Shown in pieces: positions 37,052 through 45,119 of a stretch of 64,000 nt of DNA. This stretch comes from Ch67 sp964491665 (GTDB lineage: Bacteria > Pseudomonadota > Gammaproteobacteria > Pseudomonadales > Ketobacteraceae): positions 1 through 64,000 of the forward strand of contig CAZBII010000002.1 in the NCBI GenBank assembly GCA_964491665.1. Direction: 5' to 3'. The notes beneath the pieces are model-generated. The model saw only the letters and a program-made list of their open reading frames with translations, made no database searches and was not told the DNA's origin. How positions within the stretch are numbered: the first letter of the stretch is position 1; each line of letters starts with the position of its first letter. The position numbers were made by a program, and so were the translations under genes.

Positions 37052-37267
37052 TCAGGTATGTCGCCAGCCCGGCAGTTGCTGACAGCGCTGGCGGGCCTTT
37101 TCCAGCACATCCCGCCGCTGTGATTCGCTGAGCCCGGACCAGGCACGGATCTCGTCCAGCGTCCGCCCACAGCCCAGACAGACATCCCGGTCATCCAGAC
37201 AACAATTGCGCACGCAGGGTGATTGCAGCGGGTCCGCGGGGGGACGGGTAGGATCGAACATCGCCAT
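37052..37267 (-). CDS. DUF1289 small cysteine protein
   Basis: A 71-residue protein with the DUF1289 signature: SPCVRNCCLDDRDVCLGCGRTLDEI followed by W and an Arg-rich helix. The four conserved cysteines (CxxxC...CxxC) may bind a metal or Fe-S cluster. It ends 9 bases beyond the convergent lipoprotein gene. Function unknown. Confidence 0.88.
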   Translation of the reverse strand: MAMFDPTRPPADPLQSPCVRNCCLDDRDVCLGCGRTLDEIRAWSGLSESQRRDVLEKARQRCQQLPGWRHT

Positions 37268-37333
37268 AATGCAATTTCCGCTAGCGCCAGAGGCAGGACA
37301 ACACCTTCTCAGCTTAGCAGACTGCGGCCCCGC

Positions 37334-38209
37334 TCATTCCTGCGCCAGTTCACGAAAATCCTGCGCATAGTCGCGCAGCTTGTTCACCATGTGTTTGCGC
37401 TGATCGGCAGCCAGACTCTGCTCCAGCGCCAGATACAGGCCGATCAGCAGCGCCTGGTTGGACTCCAGTTTGCGCTGCATCTCTTCACTGCGACCGAATG
37501 CGGGCGTATCCAGCAGGCGGGCAAATGCCACGTCGTAGGCGGCCCGGTCATGCCGCAGCAACAGGATGCGATGGAATTCCTCCTGCCAGCGCAGCTGGGT
37601 GTCATAAATATCCGCATCCATCAGTTCGAACCGGCCGGACCAGTCCACGATCAACTGGCGCTGCACGGACGTCAGGGTGCCAGTCCAGCGTTCGGCATAA
37701 CGGATCACTTCCTTCTGGCGCAAACGTCGCTGTTTCTTTTCACTGACATCGACATTTTCCTTGCGGTACTTGCGATTGTCCTCGGCGAACTTTTTGAACA
37801 GGGCTTTGACCTGGGCATCGCTGGCCAGGGCAAACAGCGCCATCATGTCCGGCTTCAGACGGTCGATCATGGCCTGCGCAAGCTGCTCGGTGCGGGTCTG
37901 GATGAAGGCAATGTCCGCCGGACTCAGACCCCGCTCCGCGCGGTCTGCCACCTGCTCCAGAAAATCGGCATATAGTGGCAGTTGCTGCCTGCGATGCCAG
38001 GACAGATAGGCATCCAGCCGCTCCCTGAACAACGCCTTTTGCGGCCCTTCCAGTTCGATGTAGTCGTCCAGGTACCAGGGCACCATCCAGTCCAGCTGGT
38101 TATAGATGAAGCGCACCGCACAGCCGTTCAGCAACAGCAGCACGCAGGCCAGCAACACCAGCCACCGGCTCCGCCTGAATCCAGCCCCTTCCACTGCCCG
38201 TGACTCCAT
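37334..38209 (-). CDS. DUF6279 family lipoprotein
   Basis: A 291-residue lipoprotein: signal ending LLLLNGC, then an all-helical mature domain beginning VRFIYNQLDWMVPWYLDDYIELEG, diagnostic of DUF6279. Many charged helices (FAEDNRKYRKENVDVSEKKQRR) follow. Function is unknown; the family is widespread in gammaproteobacteria with envelope localisation. A tiny membrane-protein gene ends 17 bases upstream, so both may be transcribed together. Confidence 0.85.
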   Translation of the reverse strand: MESRAVEGAGFRRSRWLVLLACVLLLLNGCAVRFIYNQLDWMVPWYLDDYIELEGPQKALFRERLDAYLSWHRRQQLPLYADFLEQVADRAERGLSPADIAFIQTRTEQLAQAMIDRLKPDMMALFALASDAQVKALFKKFAEDNRKYRKENVDVSEKKQRRLRQKEVIRYAERWTGTLTSVQRQLIVDWSGRFELMDADIYDTQLRWQEEFHRILLLRHDRAAYDVAFARLLDTPAFGRSEEMQRKLESNQALLIGLYLALEQSLAADQRKHMVNKLRDYAQDFRELAQE

Positions 38210-38226
38210 CTGCCGAATCCGCTTCG

Positions 38227-38376
38227 TTACTGCCCAAAGACCAGCGCCACCACCACCGAGGCGGCCGCCATAAACAGGATAATCAGCAGCATGGCGCCGA
38301 TGAAACGCTTGAGTTCCTTCGGAATGCGGGGCTTCACTGCCGCCGCTGCCTGATCAGGCTTTTCTGCTGTTGCCAC
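38227..38376 (-). CDS. Small single-span membrane protein (49 residues)
   Basis: A GTG start at 38376 has a strong GGAGGGGG ribosome site 6-7 bases upstream and opens a 50-codon frame. The first ~24 residues are charged (VATAEKPDQAAAAVKPRIP) and lead into KELKRFIGAMLLI and a hydrophobic helix ending ALVFGQ. Codon use matches its neighbours. It lies 17 bases before the DUF6279 lipoprotein gene on the same strand. No family is recognised; small single-span proteins often bind larger membrane partners. Confidence 0.6.
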   Translation of the reverse strand: MATAEKPDQAAAAVKPRIPKELKRFIGAMLLIILFMAAASVVVALVFGQ

Positions 38377-38507
38377 TGTCCACCCCCTCCAAAACCGTGA
38401 ATTTCACACAAAACGAGCGCTCAATCCGTCTTATGCCGTTCAATTAATAGCCAGTAAACTGCCATCAATAGCCTGATTCCACCTCGACCATCTGCAGTAA
38501 TTCCATT

Positions 38508-38969
38508 ATGCGCATGCAGAAAGTATCGCTTTTTTCAGTGCAGTCCAAACGCAGCAGCCGCAGGGACCCATTCTGCCAGCTGAAACTTCAGGGCCACCTT
38601 ACCGGCCGCACCCTGCGTGGGCGCAAACTCGTGGACCAGTTCGCAACTGGCCAGCGCTATGTTTTGATCACCGACGATGACAATCCGTTCGAGGAAGTGC
38701 TGCATATTTATTTGCTGGATCTGGAACTGAACGTGCTGGATGAACTGGACCTGTGCCAGCCCTATACACCCGGCGTGTACCAGCTGCACCGCCACGATGA
38801 CCGCAAGATCAGCTTCCGCTTCTTCGATGAGGGTCTGTGGTACCTGCACGTGCGCCAGGAGCCGCGCCCCAGTCCGCTGAACTATTCGCGCTTCCCTACC
38901 CGTCGCCCCATCAAGCTGTGGGGCAAGCAGTATCTCGATCTGAGCCGGTCTGCAAACTCCGCCGCCTGA
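38508..38969 (+). CDS. Hypothetical soluble protein
   Basis: A 153-residue protein without signal peptide or membrane segment. It has basic termini and a beta-rich acidic core (YVLITDDDNPFEEVLHIYLLD, GVYQLHRHDDRKISFRFFDEG). An in-frame ATG at 38514 is an alternative start. It is single and convergent with the macro-domain gene (24 bases apart). No known family was recognised. Confidence 0.6.
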   Translation: MRMQKVSLFSVQSKRSSRRDPFCQLKLQGHLTGRTLRGRKLVDQFATGQRYVLITDDDNPFEEVLHIYLLDLELNVLDELDLCQPYTPGVYQLHRHDDRKISFRFFDEGLWYLHVRQEPRPSPLNYSRFPTRRPIKLWGKQYLDLSRSANSAA

Positions 38970-38993
38970 TCGCAACGGATATGGCCGGCGGCC

Positions 38994-39509
38994 TCAGCGA
39001 TTCCCCAGCGCAGCCCGGTACAGGTCTGCCATGGCCGCGTCAAAGCAGGCAAACACCACCTGACTGATCTGCGCAAACTGCCCCAGACAGTGCGCCACCT
39101 CATCCACCGCAATCGTCACCGCCGCGTCCGCCGGATAGCCGTACACCCCACAACTGATCGCCGGAAAGGCAATGGACTGCACATCCTCCTGCGCGGCCAG
39201 CGTCATGCAGGCGCGGTAACAGGAACGCAGCAAGTCCGGCTCGCCGGCAATACCGCCGCGCCACACCGGGCCTACAGTATGAAAAATGAAACGGGAGGGG
39301 AGATTGAATCCGGGCGTGACGACCGCCTGCCCGGTGGCGCAGTAACCGATGCGACGACAGGCAGCCTGCAACAGATCCCGCCCGGCAGCCCGGTGAATGG
39401 CACCATCGACGCCACTGCCGCCGGCCAGCTGGTTGTTGGCGGCATTGACGATGGCATCCACCTGCAACCGGGTAATGTCGCCCTGCCAGACTTGAATGCG
39501 ATCATCCAT
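38994..39509 (-). CDS. Macro-domain protein, O-acetyl-ADP-ribose deacetylase (YmdB-like)
   Basis: A 171-residue macro domain with the ADP-ribose-binding signatures VNAANNQLAGGSGVDGAIH and AFPAISCGVYGYP. YmdB-type enzymes deacetylate O-acetyl-ADP-ribose and may remove ADP-ribose from proteins. GGGAAG lies nine bases before the ATG. It is the third gene of a minus-strand unit after the PP2C and the small TM protein genes (14-base gap). Whether it takes part in the same signalling is unknown. Confidence 0.9.
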   Translation of the reverse strand: MDDRIQVWQGDITRLQVDAIVNAANNQLAGGSGVDGAIHRAAGRDLLQAACRRIGYCATGQAVVTPGFNLPSRFIFHTVGPVWRGGIAGEPDLLRSCYRACMTLAAQEDVQSIAFPAISCGVYGYPADAAVTIAVDEVAHCLGQFAQISQVVFACFDAAMADLYRAALGNR

Positions 39510-39523
39510 GTGCAGGCTTCCCG

Positions 39524-39814
39524 TCAGCTGATGCTGTAGAAAAGAAATCCCATCAGGCCCAGGACCAGCAGTGACGCCAGTGCCATCGCGAAATGCATGC
39601 CCGACAATGGCGGCGTCTTTGGCGCAGGCACAGCCGGAAGCGGCTCCTCCTCGACGGAGTGCACCAGTGCCGGAAAATCCTCGCTCACACAGCGCAGCAG
39701 CACGTCGCGGCGACGACGCCGGTACTCACCCTTGTTGAACGCGCCATCGCAATACTGGCGGGCCAGCTCACGGATTTCCTGCGCGCATTGGGTTTCCAGA
39801 TCGGCGTTCATCAT
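39524..39814 (-). CDS. Small tail-anchored membrane protein
   Basis: A 96-residue protein: an N-terminal cytoplasmic helical part rich in Arg and Cys (YRRRRRDVLLRCVSEDFPALVH), a Pro-rich linker, and a C-terminal membrane helix (MALASLLVLGLMGFLFYSIS). Its start overlaps the stop of the PP2C gene (TAATG), so it is translationally coupled to the phosphatase and may anchor or regulate it. Family unknown. Confidence 0.7.
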   Translation of the reverse strand: MMNADLETQCAQEIRELARQYCDGAFNKGEYRRRRRDVLLRCVSEDFPALVHSVEEEPLPAVPAPKTPPLSGMHFAMALASLLVLGLMGFLFYSIS

Positions 39815-40536
39815 TATTGGATTTGTACCGTGACCACAGTGACGTTGTCCCGCGCGCCGGCCTTGAGCGCGTCCTCGATCAGGGCGCGGGTACAGGCTTC
39901 CACATCGGGATTTTTCAGATGATGCACCATCTTGCCTTCGCTGAGGGCACCGTACAAGCCATCACTGCACAGCAGGTAAACATCGCCCTTGCGCAATTCC
40001 ACCAGCGTCACGTCCACATACAGGGTCTCGCTGGCGCCCACTGCGCGGGTAATGACGTTGGAGGCGGGATGATTGCGGGCTTCTTCCGGCGTGATCATGC
40101 CGCGTGCCAGCATCTCGTTTACCTGGCTATGATCGTCGGACACTTTCTGCAGCTTGTGATCGCGGTACCGATACAGACGGGAATCGCCGGCCCACAGGCA
40201 CACGCCCACGGACTCGCGCACCAACAGGCTCACCACCGTGCTGCCCATGGTGCGGCCTTCGCAATGGGTGCGGGAATAGGTGCGGATTTTCTGGTGCACG
40301 TCGAGCAGGGAATCTTCCAGTGCGTCCACCACATCCGGTAGCGGCTGTTCGACATCAACGCGGGCCAGCGTGGCGGTGATCATGGCGCTAGCCACTTCGC
40401 CCGCATCATGACCACCCATGCCGTCAGCCACTACCCAAAGACCGTCGTTGTGGCGGTTGAGAAAAGCATCCTCGTTCATGTTTCTCACCGCCCCGCAATG
40501 GGTGGCAGCGCTGCTGAGCCAATGGGTCTGCACCAT
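39814..40536 (-). CDS. PP2C-family protein Ser/Thr phosphatase
   Basis: A 240-residue PP2C (PppA/Stp-like) phosphatase. Metal-binding motifs are NEDAFL, VVADGMGGHDAGEVAS, GDSRLYRYRD, LLCSDGLYGAL and GARDNVTVV. No signal or membrane helix, so it is cytoplasmic. The ATG at 40536 begins MVQTHWLSSAATHCGAVR, which matches the family; the longer frame has a poor N-terminus. It removes phosphate from Ser/Thr residues and likely opposes the kinase encoded at 45094. First gene of a coupled minus-strand unit. Confidence 0.93.
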   Translation of the reverse strand: MVQTHWLSSAATHCGAVRNMNEDAFLNRHNDGLWVVADGMGGHDAGEVASAMITATLARVDVEQPLPDVVDALEDSLLDVHQKIRTYSRTHCEGRTMGSTVVSLLVRESVGVCLWAGDSRLYRYRDHKLQKVSDDHSQVNEMLARGMITPEEARNHPASNVITRAVGASETLYVDVTLVELRKGDVYLLCSDGLYGALSEGKMVHHLKNPDVEACTRALIEDALKAGARDNVTVVTVQIQ

Positions 40537-40867
40537 CCGTTCTTCTACTCGTTCTGCACTGGATCGTTGGATTCGGGGAAACGCCGGCAAGTGTGTGTAT
40601 CCCTTCAACTATAGCCGGGGAAATGCGGCAACTGAAAATTGCGCCGCAGATCCGGAATTGTCTGGCAATTCAAGGTCGTTCAGCCAGTGATCAAAGTGGC
40701 TATGTTAACACCATCCACCGCTACCGCCAGTCAGCAGACTCCAAATCAGCCAACCGGTTTCGCGTTTGCAGAACCGCGCGCCATTTGCCATGCCGAGGCT
40801 CTTTATCCATTATCAGTGCCGACCGACTGGCCAACACAACGGACATCACTTGCGCAGAGTAAATCAT
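40537..40867. promoter_or_regulatory. Divergent spacer between the PP2C unit and the hydrolase lipoprotein
   Basis: About 330 bases without a supported gene. Promoters for both directions must lie here, but no clear -35/-10 pair was found. The open frame to its right extends upstream to 40766, but that part shows no coding character and is left as leader. Confidence 0.4.
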
Positions 40868-41701
40868 TTGCCACGGCACCGAATCGCCAGACCAGGGCTG
40901 CTCCTGCTGATAACGCTGCTGCTTCTGGGAGGCTGCCAGACCCGGCAGGCACTGGTGAGCCGTTTTGCCCTGGACGATACGCTGGTGCAGGGCAGCATTT
41001 TCCGCCATCGCGTCCTGCTGAATGTTGCCGGGCATACGGCCCGCCAGCAGACAGCCCCAATCCGCTGGCATGTGTATATCGAGGGCGACGGTCAGGCCGT
41101 CACTGCGCTGGGCCATCCTGCCTCCGACCCGACGCCGCGCGCACCCATGCTGCTGAAGATGCTGGCGCAGGACCCGCAGCCGGCGCTCTATCTCGGCCGC
41201 CCCTGCTATTTCGATACCGCCGACCCCGCCTGTAACCCGGTGCGCTGGACCCTGGAACGCTACAGCGAAGACACTATCGCCAGCATGACCGCCGCCCTGC
41301 AATCGCAGGTCTGCCCGCAGGACGAACTGGTGCTGATCGGCCACAGTGGCGGCGCCACCCTGGCAGTGCTGCTGGCTCCCCGCCTGCCCCGCACCTGTGC
41401 CGTCATCACCCTGGCCGGCAATCTGGATGTGGCGGCATGGACCGAAGCCCACGGTTATACTCCTTTGACTCCGTCACTGGACCCGTCGCGGCAGCCGCCC
41501 CTGCCCGCGCGGATTCACCAGTGGCATCTGGCCGGCGGTCAGGACACCGAAATCAAAGCCGAGTGGATTCAGGAATTTAGCCTCCGCCAATCCGCCGCCT
41601 ATTATGATCAGGTAACAGAAGCGGACCACAACCGCATCTGGCCGGACTGGTTTCCCCCCTGGCTGGAGCAGCTGGAAATCCCGCCCTGCCCGGCGCCCTG
41701 A
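40868..41701 (+). CDS. Lipoprotein alpha/beta hydrolase
   Basis: About 277 residues, with a signal ending LLLGGC. The hydrolase nucleophile elbow is IGHSGGATLAVLLAP, with a candidate Asp/Glu and a C-terminal histidine (TEADHNRIWPDWF). The frame opens earlier (ATG at 40766 or 40790), but TTG at 40868 gives a normal signal peptide; the start is uncertain. Substrate unknown; it is probably an envelope esterase or lipase. Confidence 0.65.
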   Translation: MPRHRIARPGLLLLITLLLLGGCQTRQALVSRFALDDTLVQGSIFRHRVLLNVAGHTARQQTAPIRWHVYIEGDGQAVTALGHPASDPTPRAPMLLKMLAQDPQPALYLGRPCYFDTADPACNPVRWTLERYSEDTIASMTAALQSQVCPQDELVLIGHSGGATLAVLLAPRLPRTCAVITLAGNLDVAAWTEAHGYTPLTPSLDPSRQPPLPARIHQWHLAGGQDTEIKAEWIQEFSLRQSAAYYDQVTEADHNRIWPDWFPPWLEQLEIPPCPAP

Positions 41702-41796
41702 GGGCAGGATGTAGGCAGCGGGATTGTGGAAAAGTTACGCGGTGAAACAGCGCCAGACGAATATACTGTGTTGAATAACCATCATGAGGTGCATAC

Positions 41797-43863
41797 ATGG
41801 ACATCCTTCAGCGCTTGAATCTGAAAGCGTCGGGCTTCACCCTGGGTTTTCTGGCGGTTCTGCTGAGCGCCTGCGCCACTCCCGAAGCACCTTCCGGCAG
41901 CGGCGCCAGCGCCACCGCGCCGGAATCGAAAAATGCCGACGACCTGATGATCATCGACTGTCTGCTGCCCGGCCAGGTGAAGAAACTGGGCACCTACACC
42001 ACCTATCTCACCGCCCGCCGCCCCATCAAGACCACCGCCACTGACTGCGAAATCCGCGGCGGCGAATATGTCTCCTTCGACCGCGCCGACTACGCCACCG
42101 CCCTGAAGATCTGGCTGCCCCAGGCCCAGGCCGGCGATGCGGAAGCGCAAACCTACGTCGGCGAGATATATGAAAAGGGACTTGGTCTGAAACCGGATTA
42201 CCAGGCCGCCGCCCTGTGGTACACGAAAGCCGCCGAGCAGAAAAACTCCCGCGCCCAGATCAACCTCGGCAACCTGTACGAAAAAGGCTTGGGCGTGGCG
42301 CCCGACAAGGCCAAGGCCCTGAACCTGTACCGCATGGCCGCCGGTCTGGAAGCCGACAACCTGCTGTACGCCTCCACCGTGGAAGCCCACGCCGTCTCGC
42401 AGCAGGAACTCACCAAACTGAAGGACGAAGTGGCGTTCAAGAATGAACAGCTGGCCGCCGCCCAGTCGCAACTGGTGAAAACCCAGCAGGAACTGGGTCA
42501 GCGCAAGCAGGCCCTGGCCTCCGCCCAGAAAACCCAGAAAGATGCCGAACTGGCGCTGTATGCCCAGGAATCCAAGGCCATCCACCAGCAGAGCAGCGCC
42601 CTGATCGCCCAGCTGCGCGCCGAACTGCAGAAGGCCCAGACCGAAGTGGAAGACCAGCGCAAGCAGCTGGCCAACCTGAACGAGCAGGCCAAGCAGTTCG
42701 ACAACCAGATCAGCAGCACCAACCAGGCCATCTCGCAGACCGAGAATCTGGTGGCCAGCGCGTCCAGCATGCCGTCCATCGAAATCATCGATCCGCCCAT
42801 GACCCTGATGCGCGGCCTGCCCTCCATCCCGGTGGAAAACGCGGTGAAGGAGAAGGAAATCGTCGGCAAGATCAAGGCACCGCAGGGGCTGAAGAGCTTC
42901 AAGGTGAACGGCGTGGCGCAGACCGTGGACGAGTACAACCTGTTCTGGGTCACCGTGCCGGTGGACGGCAAGAAAGCCAACGTGAAGCTGGAAGCCATCG
43001 ACAAGAACAACCAGACCGTCACCTTCAACTTCACCGTGCTGCCGGAGCAGCTGGCGCCGGAAATCCGCCCCAAAACCTCCACCCAGACCGCCCAGGCCGT
43101 CCCGTCTGACCTGAAGCTGGGCAACTACTACGCCCTGATCATCGGCAACAACGACTACAAGCAGTATCCGAAGCTGGAAACCGCCATCAACGACGCGAAG
43201 GAAACCCAGAAAGTCCTGCAGGAGAAATACGGTTTCAACACCACCCTGCTGACCAATGCCACCCGCTACGACATCCTGGCGGCGCTGAACAGCCTGCGGG
43301 AAAAGCTCACCGAGAACGACAACCTGCTGATCTACTATGCCGGCCACGGCGAAGTGGATGAAACCGCCAACAAGGGCTTCTGGCTGCCGGTGGACGCCGA
43401 GCAGGACAACCCGCGCAACTGGCTGTCCAACGTCGCCATTTCCGACATCCTCAACACCCTCAAGTCCAACCATGTGATGGTGGTGGCGGACTCCTGCTAT
43501 GCCGGCACCCTGTCGGTGGCGGCCCTGCCCCGGGTGGACGAATCCATTTCCGACGAGATGCAGCGCGAGTGGATTGCCGCCATGCTCAAGGCCCGCGCCC
43601 GCATGGTGCTGACCTCCGGTGGCGTGGCGCCGGTCATGGATGGTGGTGGCGACGGCCATTCCCTGTTCTCGCGGGCATTCCTGGAGTCGCTGCGGCAAAA
43701 TAGCGGTATCATGGACGGCCACTCCCTGTACCGGGATGTGCTGACCAGGGTGCAGGCCCGCGCCAAACAGCTGAACACCCGTCAGACCCCCGAATATGCA
43801 CCGGCCCGTTATGCCGGGCATGAAGCCGGGGAATTTTTCTTCAACGGCCGCAAGTCAGGATGA
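41797..43863 (+). CDS. Caspase-like (C14) lipoprotein with Sel1 repeats and coiled coil
   Basis: A 688-residue lipoprotein (lipobox LLSAC, Cys26). Order of parts: two Sel1-like repeats at ~105-185 (QTYVGEIYEKGLGLKPDYQAA), a long coiled coil at ~200-320, a beta-type linker domain ~330-430, and a C-terminal caspase domain ~440-680. The caspase dyad is His517 in YYAGHGE and Cys567 in ADSCYAGT, so it should be active. GAGG lies eight bases before the ATG. It is exported to the periplasm and presumably held at the outer or inner membrane. The next gene encodes a TM protein, and a Ser/Thr kinase gene faces them. It may be a protease switched by envelope phospho-signalling. Confidence 0.88.
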   Translation: MDILQRLNLKASGFTLGFLAVLLSACATPEAPSGSGASATAPESKNADDLMIIDCLLPGQVKKLGTYTTYLTARRPIKTTATDCEIRGGEYVSFDRADYATALKIWLPQAQAGDAEAQTYVGEIYEKGLGLKPDYQAAALWYTKAAEQKNSRAQINLGNLYEKGLGVAPDKAKALNLYRMAAGLEADNLLYASTVEAHAVSQQELTKLKDEVAFKNEQLAAAQSQLVKTQQELGQRKQALASAQKTQKDAELALYAQESKAIHQQSSALIAQLRAELQKAQTEVEDQRKQLANLNEQAKQFDNQISSTNQAISQTENLVASASSMPSIEIIDPPMTLMRGLPSIPVENAVKEKEIVGKIKAPQGLKSFKVNGVAQTVDEYNLFWVTVPVDGKKANVKLEAIDKNNQTVTFNFTVLPEQLAPEIRPKTSTQTAQAVPSDLKLGNYYALIIGNNDYKQYPKLETAINDAKETQKVLQEKYGFNTTLLTNATRYDILAALNSLREKLTENDNLLIYYAGHGEVDETANKGFWLPVDAEQDNPRNWLSNVAISDILNTLKSNHVMVVADSCYAGTLSVAALPRVDESISDEMQREWIAAMLKARARMVLTSGGVAPVMDGGGDGHSLFSRAFLESLRQNSGIMDGHSLYRDVLTRVQARAKQLNTRQTPEYAPARYAGHEAGEFFFNGRKSG

Positions 43864-43901
43864 CGGCGGCCGTAATCGCAGGATCAAGCAGGATTTGAGG
43901 A

Positions 43902-45119
43902 ATGACCACCCGCACACTGTCAGCCTGGTTTGAAGACTACCGTCAGGGCAAGAAGGACTTTGCCCTGCTGCAGTCGTTTCTGATGCAGGTGTTCGATCAG
44001 GAACCGGTGCGCCGTGGCCACCTGCTGCACTGGCTGGACCAGGCCCAGTACGAACATCCCATCCCGGTCACCGATTTCCTGCTGCTGCGCAAGGAAGTGG
44101 AGATCGCGCTGAAGAACGGGCAGGGCAAGGCAGGACCAGACGACGCCACCGTGATTGCGGACAGCCCGGCACTGGCAGCCACACCACGACCCGATCAGCA
44201 TGCGGTATCTTCCCCGGTGCCACCCCCGTCTGCGGTTTCGCCCCAGGAAATGACCCTGGTTGCCGCACAGGAAGCCACTGCGGCGGCAACCCGCGCCGTG
44301 CATCCCGATGCCACCGTGATTGCCCAGGCCGCCACCCAGATTGCCCTGCCAGTGGACCCGACTCCGCTGGCCGAACGCAGTGACCACGCCGGCTTCCATG
44401 ACGCCGCCACCTCGTTCAATCCGGAGCGCCAGCCTGCGCCGGCACCCGCCCGCGCTACCGCGCCTTCCCGGCGCCTGTCCCGTCTGCCGCTGATTGCCGG
44501 AGGCTGTGCGCTGGTAGTACTGGCGGCCCTCGGCGGGGTGCTGCTGAAACAGTTGGTGCAGCACTCAACACCAGCAGAACCGGCGCCAACAAGCAGCAAC
44601 CAGAGCGAAGTGAGTGCAGCGAATCCGGCCGCAGTCAATCAGCTGTTGCGGGAAGCGCCCACAGCCAGCATCGGTGACAGCAGCCAGGACAACAGCGCAT
44701 TGCGTGCGGCGGAAAGCACTGGCTCCGCACCGGTCCAGCCGGCACAGGACAACGTCATCGCCAATCTGACTACCACCGCCGGTGAAGAACCCGCGCCCCT
44801 GCCCGACCTGAACAGCCTGGACGCCTCCGCCCTGCTGCAACGTGTCCGCGATCGCATCGGCACCGGACAGCTGCTGCCCGCCGACGATCCCGCCAGCGCG
44901 CACGCCGCCTTCCGCACGCTGGAACGCCGTTTTGCGGACGATGCGCGCGTCCTGGAAGCCCGCATCCTGCTCAAGGATGCCCATCTGAAGTTGTCGGATC
45001 AGGCCCGCAGCCAGGGCCAGTGGGAAGCCGCGCAGCAACATCTGGACGCGGCCTTTGAGGTGCTGCAACCGGACGCCATCCGGTCGGCGAGCGCTACTGC
45101 TCCGTCAAACGGTTCCTGA
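43902..45119 (+). CDS. Single-span protein with repeated DATVIA motifs
   Basis: A 405-residue protein. The N-terminal ~80 residues are helical and cytoplasmic (LSAWFEDYRQGKKDFALLQ). A disordered Pro/Ala/Thr-rich linker contains DDATVIADSP and PDATVIAQAATQIAL, which resemble threonine phosphorylation sites read by FHA domains. One TM helix (LIAGGCALVVLAALGGVLL) lies near residue 200. The periplasmic part ends in a helical, tetratricopeptide-like domain (AHAAFRTLERRFADDARVLEARILL). It starts 38 bases after the caspase gene and its 3' end overlaps that of the convergent kinase gene by 26 bases. It may be a kinase substrate linking cytoplasm and periplasm. Family unrecognised. Confidence 0.7.
   Translation: MTTRTLSAWFEDYRQGKKDFALLQSFLMQVFDQEPVRRGHLLHWLDQAQYEHPIPVTDFLLLRKEVEIALKNGQGKAGPDDATVIADSPALAATPRPDQHAVSSPVPPPSAVSPQEMTLVAAQEATAAATRAVHPDATVIAQAATQIALPVDPTPLAERSDHAGFHDAATSFNPERQPAPAPARATAPSRRLSRLPLIAGGCALVVLAALGGVLLKQLVQHSTPAEPAPTSSNQSEVSAANPAAVNQLLREAPTASIGDSSQDNSALRAAESTGSAPVQPAQDNVIANLTTTAGEEPAPLPDLNSLDASALLQRVRDRIGTGQLLPADDPASAHAAFRTLERRFADDARVLEARILLKDAHLKLSDQARSQGQWEAAQQHLDAAFEVLQPDAIRSASATAPSNGS

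Noticed and set aside
41782..43821. A long minus-strand open frame opposite the caspase gene.
   Set aside because: Its Gly/Val/His-rich composition mirrors the sense codons, and the plus strand carries an intact lipobox and catalytic dyad.
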